NCBI GenBank assembly: GCA_965243345.1 | Contig: CBDEUR010000003.1 | Location: 248,001-312,000 of the forward strand | Direction of reading: 5' to 3' | Source: Bin52 sp965243345 | GTDB taxonomy: Bacteria > Pseudomonadota > Alphaproteobacteria > Thalassobaculales > Thalassobaculaceae | DNA: 64,000 bases | Shown: piece by piece, positions 1 to 8,199 of the stretch | Numbering within the stretch: the stretch's first letter is position 1 | Layout: every line of letters begins with the position of its first letter | Position numbers and translations under genes: made by a program | The notes under the pieces: model-generated | What the model saw: only the letters and a program-made list of their open reading frames with translations | The model's database searches: none | Told to the model about the DNA's origin: nothing

Positions 1-549
1 GGCCGTGTCGGGATGACCGATCCAGGTCTGCTGCCAGTCCTCCAGGCCGACGCTGCGCAGCAGCATGTTGGCCACGCCCCAGTCATAGTTGTAGATCCAC
101 ATCCACAGGATCGCGACGACGACGTAGGAAATCAGCACCGGTGTGAACCAGGCGACCCTGAAAAACCGGGCGAAGGGCACCCTGGCATAGAGGCAGAGCG
201 CGAGCAGCAGGCCGACACCGACATCGATCAGGGGGGCGACGCCGGCCCAGGTCAAGGTATTGGTGACGGCGCGAAAGAAGATGTCGTCGTTCACGAACAG
301 CTCGACGTAGTGGTCGAGCCCGACGAACTCGGTGCGCCCGCCGGGTCGGATGATGTGGATGCTGTTCCAGAACGTCCGGATCACCGGGTAGGCGGTGAAG
401 GCGGCGTACATCAGCAGCGCCGGCGTGACGAAGACGATCACGGCGCCCCAGGCGGTCGCGAGCGCGTCGTCACCGCGCAGGGCCTCGCGCAGGCGCCCGA
501 GCGCCGACGTCCGTTTGCCGGTTTCAGATGTCGCCGTAATCGCCGTCAC
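1..549 (-). CDS. Sugar ABC transporter permease, MalF/UgpA type (3' end beyond window)
   Basis: Inner-membrane permease subunit of a binding-protein-dependent carbohydrate importer. The 183 visible residues show a short cytoplasmic N-terminus, a first hydrophobic segment at about residues 34-56 and two more at about 105-125 and 135-160, the usual start of a MalF-like protein of about 300 residues. The GTG at 547-549 is chosen because an in-frame TAG lies three codons upstream. It lies 107 bases downstream of the binding-protein gene on the same strand, so one leftward operon is likely. The EAA loop that contacts the ATPase would lie outside the window. Family assignment is solid; the substrate is unknown. 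Confidence 0.85.
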   Translation of the reverse strand, partial: MTAITATSETGKRTSALGRLREALRGDDALATAWGAVIVFVTPALLMYAAFTAYPVIRTFWNSIHIIRPGGRTEFVGLDHYVELFVNDDIFFRAVTNTLTWAGVAPLIDVGVGLLLALCLYARVPFARFFRVAWFTPVLISYVVVAILWMWIYNYDWGVANMLLRSVGLEDWQQTWIGHPDTA

Positions 550-656
550 CGCCCGCTAGCATGAGGGAATTCGGAGGACCGGCTCGGCGCGAAAGCGCGT
601 CGCCGACCCTCCGGCAAAGGCCGCCCGTTTGGGCGCCAGGCAAATGCTACTCGCGA

Positions 657-1946
657 TCAGCCGGTGAAGCAGCCGTCGTTCATCATGCCCGTCGCTGTCT
701 CCGCATCGACGAGGCCGGCGGGAAAGCCGGTGTTCATCACCTGTTCGAAGGTCTCGCGACACTTTCCCTTGAAGAACTGCAGCGGCGTGCCGAAGAAGTA
801 CTCCGCGTTCTCGTTGACGGCTTCGAGCGTCTTGAAGTAGTCGCGATAGGGGCCGGTGATCGTGGACGTGTCGGCCTTGATGCCGGTCTGCACCAGCACG
901 GTCGAGAGCCACAGATTGCCGTATTCCGGTGTCGCGAGGATGTTCAGGAACTCGCCCGCCAGATCAGGATGCGCGGTTGCGGCGTTGACCACGAAGCTGC
1001 CGGCCACGTTGTTGGTCTTGCAGGCGTTGCAGGCACCTCCGTCCATCGCCGGGCCGTTCATCATGCCAAGCGGGAAGTCCTCGGGCTGGCCGCCCTTGTC
1101 GGGAGGATTGAAGGCCCGGCTGGTGTACCAGCTGCCGATCGGGAAGACGACGCCGCCCGGCTTGGTGTGGAAGTAGTAGTGGGACTCGCCGAGCTTCAGC
1201 GTCGAGAAGCTCTTCGGGTAGGCGCCGGCCTTGACCAGCTCCTCGACGTACCCGAATACCTCCATCACCCGCGGGTCCTTGAACGACAGCGCGCCGCTCA
1301 GCAGCCTGCCGTAGTCGTCCTGGCCCAGCTTCTTCAGCAGCAGCTCGTGGGTCACATAGGCGCCGGGATACGGCCGGTCACCCACGCCCTGGACGATCGG
1401 GGTAATCCCCTCGGACATCGCCTTCTCGACCAGCGCCCGGAAGTCGGCCTGGCTGAGCTGGAAGTGCGGCGGCCCGACCTCGTAGCCGAGCTGCGCCAGG
1501 AGATCCCGGTTGTAATACCACTCGACAGTGGATGCCTCGAGCGGGAAGCCCCAGGTCTTGCCGTCGCGTTGCCAGGCTGATCGGGCCCAGCCATACACGT
1601 TGTCCCAGTTCACCAGGTCGTCGAGTGCCAGCAGCAACCCGTTGTCGATGTACTCGGTGCGGTCCGGGTCGAGATAGAACAGGTCCGGGCCCTGGCCGGC
1701 GCGCAGCGCGGACTGCAGCGCCGCGTAGAGCGGGTTCTTCTGGTACCACGTGATCTTGACCGTGACGTCGGCGTGCCGGCTCTCCAGTTCCCGAGCCGCT
1801 TTCTCGACGAAGGCGACCTTGGTCTCGTGGTCGGCCCAGTGGCTCCACAGCGTGAGTTCTCGCTCGGCCTGGGCCGGTAGGGTGGCGCCAGTCAGTGTGG
1901 CGCCGGCCAGCGCTGCCGCCGCCATCCATGATCGTGCATGTCGCAT
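657..1946 (-). CDS. ABC transporter substrate-binding protein, family 1 (sugar type)
   Basis: Periplasmic ligand-binding protein of 429 residues. The first 27 residues form a Sec signal peptide (Arg near the start, an Ala/Leu/Gly-rich core, end at AQA), followed by a mature start ELTLWSHW typical of family 1 solute-binding proteins. The motif PDLFYLDPD near residue 95 is also characteristic. The ATG at 1944-1946 is preferred over a longer frame because GGAGGAAG sits about 8 bases upstream and the signal peptide starts there. It is the first gene of the leftward operon with the permease downstream. The ligand cannot be told; a glycerol-phosphate-like or oligosaccharide substrate is only a guess from the permease family. 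Confidence 0.88.
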   Translation of the reverse strand: MRHARSWMAAAALAGATLTGATLPAQAERELTLWSHWADHETKVAFVEKAARELESRHADVTVKITWYQKNPLYAALQSALRAGQGPDLFYLDPDRTEYIDNGLLLALDDLVNWDNVYGWARSAWQRDGKTWGFPLEASTVEWYYNRDLLAQLGYEVGPPHFQLSQADFRALVEKAMSEGITPIVQGVGDRPYPGAYVTHELLLKKLGQDDYGRLLSGALSFKDPRVMEVFGYVEELVKAGAYPKSFSTLKLGESHYYFHTKPGGVVFPIGSWYTSRAFNPPDKGGQPEDFPLGMMNGPAMDGGACNACKTNNVAGSFVVNAATAHPDLAGEFLNILATPEYGNLWLSTVLVQTGIKADTSTITGPYRDYFKTLEAVNENAEYFFGTPLQFFKGKCRETFEQVMNTGFPAGLVDAETATGMMNDGCFTG

Positions 1947-2055
1947 GTGTCTCTTCCTCCGGGTTCCGCCGCCTCCTGAGGCGGCAGAGTGGTCGCCGCG
2001 GCGTTGAGGGGGTCCGCGGCCACGCCGGTGTCCATGAGCCGGCATTGTCAACGAT

Positions 2056-2085
2056 TGATGGTATCATGTGTCAATGATATTATCA
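2056..2085. promoter_or_regulatory. Two palindromic operator-like sites
   Basis: TGATGGTATCA (2056-2066) and TGATATTATCA (2075-2085) are two 11-bp dyads of form TGAT-N3-ATCA, starting 19 bases apart, in a short AT-rich stretch between the leftward transporter operon and the rightward dioxygenase relic plus GntR regulator. The spacing and form fit FadR-subfamily GntR operators. It is inferred, not shown, that the regulator at 2887 binds here. Confidence 0.45.
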
Positions 2086-2145
2086 ATAATTAAGTCGAGA
2101 ATATCGATGCCCGTCGAGGATCGGCGCCCCGGGGGAGAGCCTTCG

Positions 2146-2890
2146 ATGTCCTACCGTCACCTTGACGTGCGGTCGGTCGCATGCCAGATCGGTGCGCAGT
2201 TCGTGGCGCCGTCCCTTCCGTCGATTTCCGACGCCGGTTTCGCCGAGATGCGCGTGGCGCTTGCCGAACATCAGATCGTCTTTCTGCGCGACCAGCCGAT
2301 GATGCCCGCGAAATTCCTGGCTCTCGCGGGGCGCTTTGTCCCGCCCTGCCACGTCCCGCACGCGCCGAGTCGGCTCGACGGCCATCCGGAGATGCGCGAA
2401 GTGGTCGAGAGGGAGCGGTCCGGAAACCCGCCCACCGCTGGCGGCAACCGGCGCAGCGACACGCCGTTCGCCGAGCGGGCGCCGGCACGGTGTATTCTGC
2501 CGGCGAAGAAGGACGTGTCCTCGCACGGCGGCGGCACACGGGCGTCTGCGACGCGCTGTCCGAGAGGTGCGGGCGCCAGTCGAGGAGATGGACCGGGAGG
2601 TCGTCCATCTCCCGGTGCGGACACGTTTCGGGTCCGGCTGCCGGCGCCTTTCCGTCAAGCGGTTCGTATTCCTGCGGCATGTCTGCCGGACGGGGGCAGA
2701 GAGCGTTGCGGTGCGCGATTACCTGCTCGACCGTGTGACCCGGGCCGGTTTCACCTGCCGCTCTCGGGGGAGCCCGGACGCCGTGGTGATCCGGAACACT
2801 CGGTGCGAGCGGCATCACGCAATCGACGTCCACGGAACTGGAGGACGCGACATGCACTGCGCCTTCTTCGAGGGTGAGAGTCCTGCATGA
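2146..2890 (+). pseudogene. Decayed TfdA/TauD-family Fe(II)/2-oxoglutarate dioxygenase
   Basis: The first part (from ATG 2146, residues LDVRSVACQIGAQ onward to SDTPFAER) reads like the N-terminal half of a TfdA/TauD dioxygenase. The matching C-terminal half (DYLLDRVTRAGFTCR, then HHAIDVHGTGGRDMH) is in another frame and ends at 2890. A middle piece (CDALSERCG) fits a third frame, so at least two frameshifts are needed, and roughly 60 residues of the core seem lost. The metal-binding HxD is changed: SDTPF is preceded by Arg where a His is expected. The product cannot be active. The relic's stop overlaps the ATG of the GntR gene (ATGA), suggesting the two were once translationally coupled. Confidence 0.75.
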
Positions 2891-3579
2891 GCGAGGCACG
2901 AGGACACGCAGCAGCGCCTGAGCGGGAAAGCGACATCGTCGACCATGTGGTCTCGGCGCTCGAGGACGACATCATCTTCGGTCGGCTGCGCCCGCGCGAG
3001 CGCCTGGTCGAAGATGCGCTCATGGAGCGCTACGGGGCCAAGCGGCATGTCGTCCGCCAGGCTCTCGGCCGACTCACCGGCCTCGGTATCGTTGAGCGGG
3101 AACGCAACAAGGGGTGTGCCGTGCGCGACTTCGCTCCGAGCGAGGTCGAGGAGATCTACGAGATCCGGGGCCTGTTGCAGGATCACGCGGCCCGCCGCAT
3201 TCCGCTGCCGGCCGCGCCGGCCCTGGTCGAGGCACTGACCGACCTGCACGTGAAGCACTGCGCCGCCGTCGATGCTGGCGATCTGCGGTCGGTCCGGCAT
3301 CTCAACAACCTGTTTCACGACACCCTGTTCGGGGCCTGCGGCAACGCCCATCTGGTCGACGCGATCGCGCACTACGCATGGCTCGCGCACGCGATCCGGT
3401 CCTACCGGATCGGCGATCCCGGTCTGCTCGCCCAGGCGCGCATCGAGCATGCGCAGATGATCGAGGCGCTGCAGACCGGGAATCGGGAAGTACTGGTCAG
3501 GCTGTGCGTCGAGCACATCCTTCCGTCGAAGGAGGCGTATCTGAAGGCAGAGGCAGGGCGGGACCTGGCGCAGGGCTGA
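2887..3579 (+). CDS. GntR-family transcriptional regulator (FadR/FCD subfamily)
   Basis: A 230-residue DNA-binding regulator. Residues about 15-80 form the winged helix of GntR proteins (LRPRERLVEDALMERYG, then RHVVRQALGRLTGLGIVERERNKGCAV), and residues about 90-215 form an all-helical FCD effector domain with conserved His and Asp (NLFHDTLF, ARIEHAQMIEAL). The ATG overlaps the stop of the dioxygenase relic by four bases. It probably controls the facing transporter operon and formerly the dioxygenase through the dyads at 2056-2085; that is inference from position. The effector, likely a carboxylic acid as in other FCD proteins, is unknown. Confidence 0.9.
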   Translation: MSEARGHAAAPERESDIVDHVVSALEDDIIFGRLRPRERLVEDALMERYGAKRHVVRQALGRLTGLGIVERERNKGCAVRDFAPSEVEEIYEIRGLLQDHAARRIPLPAAPALVEALTDLHVKHCAAVDAGDLRSVRHLNNLFHDTLFGACGNAHLVDAIAHYAWLAHAIRSYRIGDPGLLAQARIEHAQMIEALQTGNREVLVRLCVEHILPSKEAYLKAEAGRDLAQG

Positions 3580-3609
3580 GCACGGCGCCCGTGGACTTCG
3601 ATCGCAGCC

Positions 3610-3834
3610 ATGAACAGCGCGGACCTGGTGTCCGTCGCCAGGCTGTCCGGTCATGCCCTGGTCGGGAAAACGGCGGGCCGAGACCAGTTTACGGACGCGC
3701 AGCGTGTCGAGGCGGTCGAGAAGATCGGGCGCAATGTCGCGGAAGCGATGGCGCCTGCCGGGGAAAACTGGTTCGATGTCAGCAGGCGGCCTCTCGTGGA
3801 GTCCGTCGTTCCGATATCCGTGGTCGACAACTGA
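3610..3834 (+). CDS. Small hypothetical ORF
   Basis: An open frame of 74 codons between the GntR gene and the nnrU-like gene on the same strand, ending 15 bases before the latter. It has no signal peptide, no membrane segment and no motif I recognise, and no good ribosome-binding site before ATG 3610. It may be a fragment of an older gene, because the neighbouring locus contains a decayed dioxygenase. Coding status is doubtful. Confidence 0.25.
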   Translation: MNSADLVSVARLSGHALVGKTAGRDQFTDAQRVEAVEKIGRNVAEAMAPAGENWFDVSRRPLVESVVPISVVDN

Positions 3835-3849
3835 ACCTGGAGCACGCGC

Positions 3850-4407
3850 ATGTCACTGTTGGTAGCCGGCCTCGTGCTGTTCCTTGCAGTCCACCTGATA
3901 CCGAGCGCTCCGCGATTGCGGGCCGCCCTGGTGGAGCGGTTGGGAGCAAAGCCCTATCGCGGCGTGTTCAGCGCCGTCGTGCTGCTCTCCCTGGTGGCCG
4001 TTGTATGGGGCTTCTCGCGCTCCCCCTTCGAAGAGGTCTACGCGCCCCCGGCCTGGGGGCATCAAGCCTCGATGGTTCTGGTACCGATCGCGCTGGTGCT
4101 GTTCGCTGCGGCCAACATGCACACCCGCATACGCGCCGTGGTCCGGCATCCGATGCTGCTAGGACTGCTGCTGTGGGCCTTCGCCCACCTTCTCTCCAAT
4201 GGTGAAGTACGCTCCGTCGTGCTGTTCGGCGGCTTCGCATTGTTCGCGGTGGTCGAGATTGTCAGCGCCGTAGCGCGTGGCAAGGGCCCGCCGAAGGAGC
4301 CGGTACCCCGTATCACCATGGACATCGCCGCTGTCATCGGCGGTCTCATTGTGACCGGGCTCCTGGCGGGCTTTCACGACACACTCTTCGGCCAGCCGGT
4401 AATGTAG
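3850..4407 (+). CDS. NnrU family membrane protein
   Basis: An integral membrane protein of 185 residues with about five to six hydrophobic segments (residues roughly 2-18, 40-55, 75-95, 105-120, 122-140 and 158-175). The middle part, NMHTRIRAVVRHPMLLG followed by WAFAHLLSNG, is the family signature of NnrU, first seen beside nitric-oxide/nitrite reductase genes. No denitrification genes are nearby, so the denitrification link cannot be carried over. The family also occurs in non-denitrifiers, where it is related to methanethiol/isoprenylcysteine-type membrane proteins. The gene stands alone after the GntR regulator. Family call is firm, role unknown. Confidence 0.85.
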   Translation: MSLLVAGLVLFLAVHLIPSAPRLRAALVERLGAKPYRGVFSAVVLLSLVAVVWGFSRSPFEEVYAPPAWGHQASMVLVPIALVLFAAANMHTRIRAVVRHPMLLGLLLWAFAHLLSNGEVRSVVLFGGFALFAVVEIVSAVARGKGPPKEPVPRITMDIAAVIGGLIVTGLLAGFHDTLFGQPVM

Positions 4408-4851
4408 TGGCATCCCGGAGTAAGGACACTTCATCCGCGGCCAACGGACTGAATTGGGAAATCGCCACCCTCCGGAATCGCCTTCAGCACGACCGCACGC
4501 GTTGACCTTCGCGCGACCGTCCCCTCGGGCATCGGGACGGCCTTTCCGCGTTGCTGCGTTGCCTCGCGCTTCCCGCAATGACGCCTGGAAGCCGCGAAGT
4601 GGTTCGGAGGCTGTCGCCGCAGGTGTGCGGCGGGCTCGGCCGCTCAAGCGCCGCTCGGACCAGATGCCGGTAGCACAGCGGTTTTCGGTGCCAGATACCG
4701 TGAGCGTCCGGGAAGCGGGAAGGAGACGCCCTTCGGCCGCCGCTTCCGACACGCCCTGCAGCGTGGGATGCAACGGAGATCGTGTCAGACCGAAGTCACT
4801 CGCGTGTTGCCGTCATCTCGCCTGAAACCGGCGGTGTTCGTGAAATGCTGG
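4408..4851. other. Intergenic, no gene seen
   Basis: Between the convergent NnrU and XRE-2TM genes. Open frames exist on both strands but show Arg/Ser/Pro-rich compositions typical of non-coding G+C-rich DNA. No RNA gene or clear terminator hairpin with a T run was seen. Confidence 0.6.
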
Positions 4852-5358
4852 TCACGGACCTGTGTTGCAGTTCTGCCGGGTTCTCGCGAGGCGCTTTGCG
4901 ACCTGCCGCCTTTCCCAGTCGTCGCCGAACAGATTGATGACCTCGAACACGCTGAGGCCATGGACAGCGACGCCGATGCCCCAACCGAGCGCGGCCCAGA
5001 GAAACCAGAGGTAGCCCGGGCTGGTGAAGAGGTTGATCGCCGCGAGGACGGCGATGACGACGACATACTGGACGGCGTGGATGTAGAAGCCCCGGATATC
5101 CCGGACATACTCCATGGCATCCTGTTCGTCTTCGGGGAGGTCCGGGATGTCGGCTGCACTGGTCATGTCTTGCACCTTGCGCAGGGTGGAAAAGTCGGTG
5201 TCCAGGACAGCGGCAAGGCACTTGAGGGTCTCGGCACTCGGGTTGGCGCCACGCTCTATGCGCTGCAGGGTGCGTACGCTGATACCCGCCATCGATGCGA
5301 GTTGCTCCTGGGAGAACCCCCGTTCAAGACGCAGCTTGCGGACAATCATCAATGCCAC
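4852..5358 (-). CDS. XRE-type HTH regulator with C-terminal 2TM domain
   Basis: A protein of 168 residues. Residues about 4-60 are a Cro/C1 helix-turn-helix (RGFSQEQLASMAGISVRTLQ, RIERG). Residues about 70-85 are acidic. Residues about 90-140 hold two hydrophobic helices, with a basic tail of the 2TM family (DWERRQVAKRLARTR). It is therefore probably a DNA-binding protein tethered to the inner membrane. Two starts are possible (MAL or the Met three codons later); the first is used. It is monocistronic, converging on NnrU. Target genes and signal are unknown. Confidence 0.82.
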   Translation of the reverse strand: MALMIVRKLRLERGFSQEQLASMAGISVRTLQRIERGANPSAETLKCLAAVLDTDFSTLRKVQDMTSAADIPDLPEDEQDAMEYVRDIRGFYIHAVQYVVVIAVLAAINLFTSPGYLWFLWAALGWGIGVAVHGLSVFEVINLFGDDWERRQVAKRLARTRQNCNTGP

Positions 5359-5965
5359 TCCCGCCGTTCATGCACGTCGACATGACCCGTTCCAGGGCCG
5401 GATACCACGACAGGAACCCGACATTTCCGCGACAGCGGGGCACGTGAACGGTTCAGCATGAATCCGGGGGGCCTTGCAGGCAACCGCTTTACCTGCACCG
5501 ATAGCCTGTGGCTGTGGTCCCGTCTCCGCGCGCCGGTACCGACGCTTGACGGTGGATTGACCCTGCCCGCGAGGTCCTGCGTGACCGACTCTCACCGCGA
5601 GGCGATCACGTGGGGCATCATGCTGATTTCCCGAGGATTCGCAGAGCTGTGTCGTGCCGGGCGGCCGGACCGTGCTCGATCCGCGTGCGGTGCCCTCCGG
5701 TCCCGGGCGGCGCATGACACAACGGGTGCCGCGCGAGCGGCAGGCGCCGGCACTGTCGGTTGCATGCCAGGCAGCGGGGAGAGACGGTGCGGTCTTTCTG
5801 ACGCGCAAATGTGACCGGCAACGTGAGAGGCCTGGCGCCTCGGCACGCCGGGGAACGCGGTTTCAGGGCAGACACCGGCAAGAACCACACCGCCGATCCA
5901 GGGACAGGCCGGCGTTGGCGCCGTTCCGCAGACCACTTGCGGGTTGTCGTGTGTTCCGGAAACCG
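5359..5965. other. Intergenic, no gene seen
   Basis: Between the XRE-2TM gene start and the 3' end of tRNA-Thr. It must hold the promoter of the XRE gene. Long open frames pass through it, including one running across the tRNA on the minus strand, but their composition is not protein-like. No repeat or conserved RNA was recognised. Confidence 0.55.
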
Positions 5966-6041
5966 TGGTGCCGCAGGAGGGACTCGAACCCCCGACCCAC
6001 GCATTACGAATGCGTTGCTCTACCACCTGAGCTACTGCGGC
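5966..6041 (-). tRNA. tRNA-Thr (anticodon CGT)
   Basis: Read on the minus strand, a 76-base cloverleaf with a 7-bp acceptor stem (GCCGCAG with CTGCGGC), D arm containing AGCTCAGGTGGTAGAGC, and an anticodon stem ACGCA/TGCGT enclosing the loop TTCGTAA, giving anticodon CGT for threonine ACG codons. The T arm has GGTTCGAGTCC, and the CCA end is encoded. No integrase or att-like duplication is visible beside it. Confidence 0.97.
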
Positions 6042-6434
6042 CTTCCCTGGAGCGGCCGGCACTCTACGGTCCCGGCCCCGCCGGGTCAACGTGCCGCTGG
6101 CGCCCGGTCCGGGGGTGGGCAGTGGTTCCGCAAATCCTGCCGCAACAGTGCGGGCGTTCGTGGACCCGGTGCCCTGGACGGCGGGAAGTCTCCGGGACCT
6201 GTCCCGGCCCGGACGCGTGCCCAGGCGCGCGATGGTTCCGGCTTCTCGTCCGGGTACCGGGCCCGCGCAGTCCGACCCTGTGTGACTGTCACTGACGTAC
6301 TGCCGCTCCCCGACCTGGCGTGTACTGCGCGAATTCAGCAGGGCAGCCGCCTCCGACAGGCTCGCCCTTTCGGACTGCGGTCGTTCTCTGTATGCTTCCG
6401 CCATCCACCTGAATGAACCTGTGGAAGGGGGGCC
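6042..6434. other. Intergenic, no gene seen
   Basis: Between divergent tRNA-Thr and fur; it must carry both promoters. No Fur box or other dyad could be recognised with confidence by eye. Confidence 0.5.
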
Positions 6435-6872
6435 ATGCCCGACGACGTGCTGGAGTCCAGGGTCGCCCAGCTCTGTGTGGAGAAGGGGCTGAAGATGACG
6501 GAACCGCGGCGCATCATCGCCCGGGTCCTGTCCGACGCGGACGACCACCCCGACGTCGAATCGCTGCATGAGCGGGTCCGCAGGCTCGATCCCTCGATCT
6601 CGATAGCCACGGTCTACCGGACCATGAAGCTCTTCGAGGAAAGCGACATCGTCACCAAGCGCGATTTCGGTGACGGACGGGCACGCTACGAGGAGAGCAA
6701 GGCCGAGTATCACCACCATCACCTGATCGATGTGACCAGCGGCGAGGTGTTCGAGTTCTACAACGAGGAACTCGAGCAGCTGAAGATCAGGATCGCCCGG
6801 GAACACGGGTACAAGCTGGTTGATCACCACCTCGAACTGTTCGGGGTCCCGCTCGCATCCGACGAGGAGTGA
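6435..6872 (+). CDS. fur: Fur-family metal-responsive transcriptional regulator
   Basis: A 145-residue regulator. The N-terminal winged helix (about 10-80) has the family motif RRIIARVL followed by ISIATVYRTMKLFEESDIV, and the C-terminal dimerisation/metal domain has YHHHHLIDVTSGEVFEF. No CxxC pairs are present, as in many alphaproteobacterial Fur/Mur proteins that respond to iron or manganese without structural zinc. A purine-rich GGAAGGGGGG lies just before the ATG. It converges on cobB with a 9-base gap. Whether it senses Fe or Mn cannot be decided from the sequence, so the gene symbol is family-level. Confidence 0.88.
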   Translation: MPDDVLESRVAQLCVEKGLKMTEPRRIIARVLSDADDHPDVESLHERVRRLDPSISIATVYRTMKLFEESDIVTKRDFGDGRARYEESKAEYHHHHLIDVTSGEVFEFYNEELEQLKIRIAREHGYKLVDHHLELFGVPLASDEE

Positions 6873-6881
6873 CCGGCCCCC

Positions 6882-8198
6882 TCAGCCGCGATCGATGACG
6901 TGAAAGAACGATCCGAACACCGGGCCCGAGCGCAGTCCGGCGGCACCCATGTCGGTTCCGGTGGCATCCTCGAGATCGAACAGCGCCTCGCCATCCTCCC
7001 GGACCACGCGCGCGTGGTGGAACTCGTGGCCGCGCAGCACCGAGCCTCTCGCCGCAAACGGTGTCGCGCTGCGCGCGGTGGCGAGGCGGTATCCGAGTGA
7101 CAGTTTTCCCCGGGCCATACTGGTTTCCAGCGCCAGCAGGCCCGCCATCGGGTGGGCGTCGCCCCGGTCATCGAGCAGGACCGAACCCAGCACCATGTAA
7201 CCGCCGCATTCGCCGTAGACCGGATGGCCTGCACTGGCGTGCGCGCGCAGGCCGGACATGAAGCGGGACGCGGCCGAGATCCGGCCGGCGTGGAGCTCCG
7301 GATAGCCTCCCGGCAGATAGACGGCATCCGCGCAGGCCGGTGGCGGCTCGTCGGCCAGCGGCGAGAACACCGCAATCTCGGCGCCGCGCGCACGCCAGCC
7401 GTCGAGCAGGTGTTCGTAGGCAAACCCGAAGGCCCGGTCACGGGCAACCGCGATGCGCTGTCCCGGCGGTGGGAGCATTCGGGTGACCTTGGCGGGGCCG
7501 GGCGGCAGACGTGCTGCCGCGGCGACGAGCGCGGTGAGGTCGACTGCACCGCCAACGATCCGCGCCGCGGTATCGAGGAACCGTTCGAGTGCGGCGATCT
7601 CCCCGGCCTGGACCAGTCCGAGATGCCGGGACGGCACCACGATCTCGTCGGTGGCAGGTATCGCTCCGAACACGGGCATGTCGATCCGCTCCAGCGCACC
7701 GCGAAGCAGGCGTTCGTGCCGCGGTCCGGAAACCCGGTTCAGGATCACACCGGCGATCTCGGGTCCTGGCCGGAAGGTCCGGAAACCGTGCACCGTCGCC
7801 GCCACCGACTGTCCCTGACGGCTGGCGTCGATGACGAGGACAACCGGCAGGCCGAGCAGCCGCGCCATTGCAGCGGTTGATCCGTCCGAGACCGGCCCGG
7901 CGCGCGGTGCGCCGTCAAACAGTCCCATGACACCCTCGATGATCAGCAGATCGACATCGCGCGCCGCCCGCCCGGCAAGTTCACCGAGCAGGCTGCGGCG
8001 CATGGCCCAGCCGTCCAGTGTCGTACACGGCACGCCGCTTGCCGCCGTGTGGTAGTGCGGATCGATGTAGTCCGGGCCCACCTTGGCGGACCCGGCAGCC
8101 AGGCCACGCCGGCGAGCGGCCCGCAGCAGGCCCAGCGTCACGATGGTCTTTCCGGAACCCGACGCCGGTGCCGCGATCACCAGGCCGGTTGCGGTCAC
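6882..8198 (-). CDS. cobB: Cobyrinate a,c-diamide synthase
   Basis: An ATP- and glutamine-dependent amidation enzyme (CobB/CbiA type) that acts on the a and c side chains of cobyrinate or hydrogenobyrinate, 438 residues. The P-loop APASGSGKT is at residues 10-18. Other signatures are KVGPDYIDP near 39-47 and the class I glutamine amidotransferase part with PGGYPELHA (about 296-304) and nucleophile Cys in YGECGGYM (Cys about 331). It starts with GTG at 8196-8198, one base after the cobA stop, so it is translated with cobA. Whether it acts before or after cobalt insertion depends on the pathway; the CbiX/CbiD/CbiG context favours the cobalt form. Confidence 0.94.
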   Translation of the reverse strand: MTATGLVIAAPASGSGKTIVTLGLLRAARRRGLAAGSAKVGPDYIDPHYHTAASGVPCTTLDGWAMRRSLLGELAGRAARDVDLLIIEGVMGLFDGAPRAGPVSDGSTAAMARLLGLPVVLVIDASRQGQSVAATVHGFRTFRPGPEIAGVILNRVSGPRHERLLRGALERIDMPVFGAIPATDEIVVPSRHLGLVQAGEIAALERFLDTAARIVGGAVDLTALVAAAARLPPGPAKVTRMLPPPGQRIAVARDRAFGFAYEHLLDGWRARGAEIAVFSPLADEPPPACADAVYLPGGYPELHAGRISAASRFMSGLRAHASAGHPVYGECGGYMVLGSVLLDDRGDAHPMAGLLALETSMARGKLSLGYRLATARSATPFAARGSVLRGHEFHHARVVREDGEALFDLEDATGTDMGAAGLRSGPVFGSFFHVIDRG

Positions 8199-8199
8199 G

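Noticed and set aside
561..1580. Long plus-strand open frame opposite the solute-binding protein gene
   Set aside because: It is antisense to a clear family 1 binding protein with signal peptide and ribosome-binding site; its product has low-complexity Arg/Val/Gly-rich composition.
5966..6041. tRNA-Thr as an integration site for a genomic island
   Set aside because: No integrase gene and no repeated 3' tRNA segment were found in the window.
5592..6830. 412-codon minus-strand frame crossing tRNA-Thr and the fur gene
   Set aside because: It translates through a perfect tRNA and antisense to fur; the apparent protein matches no family.
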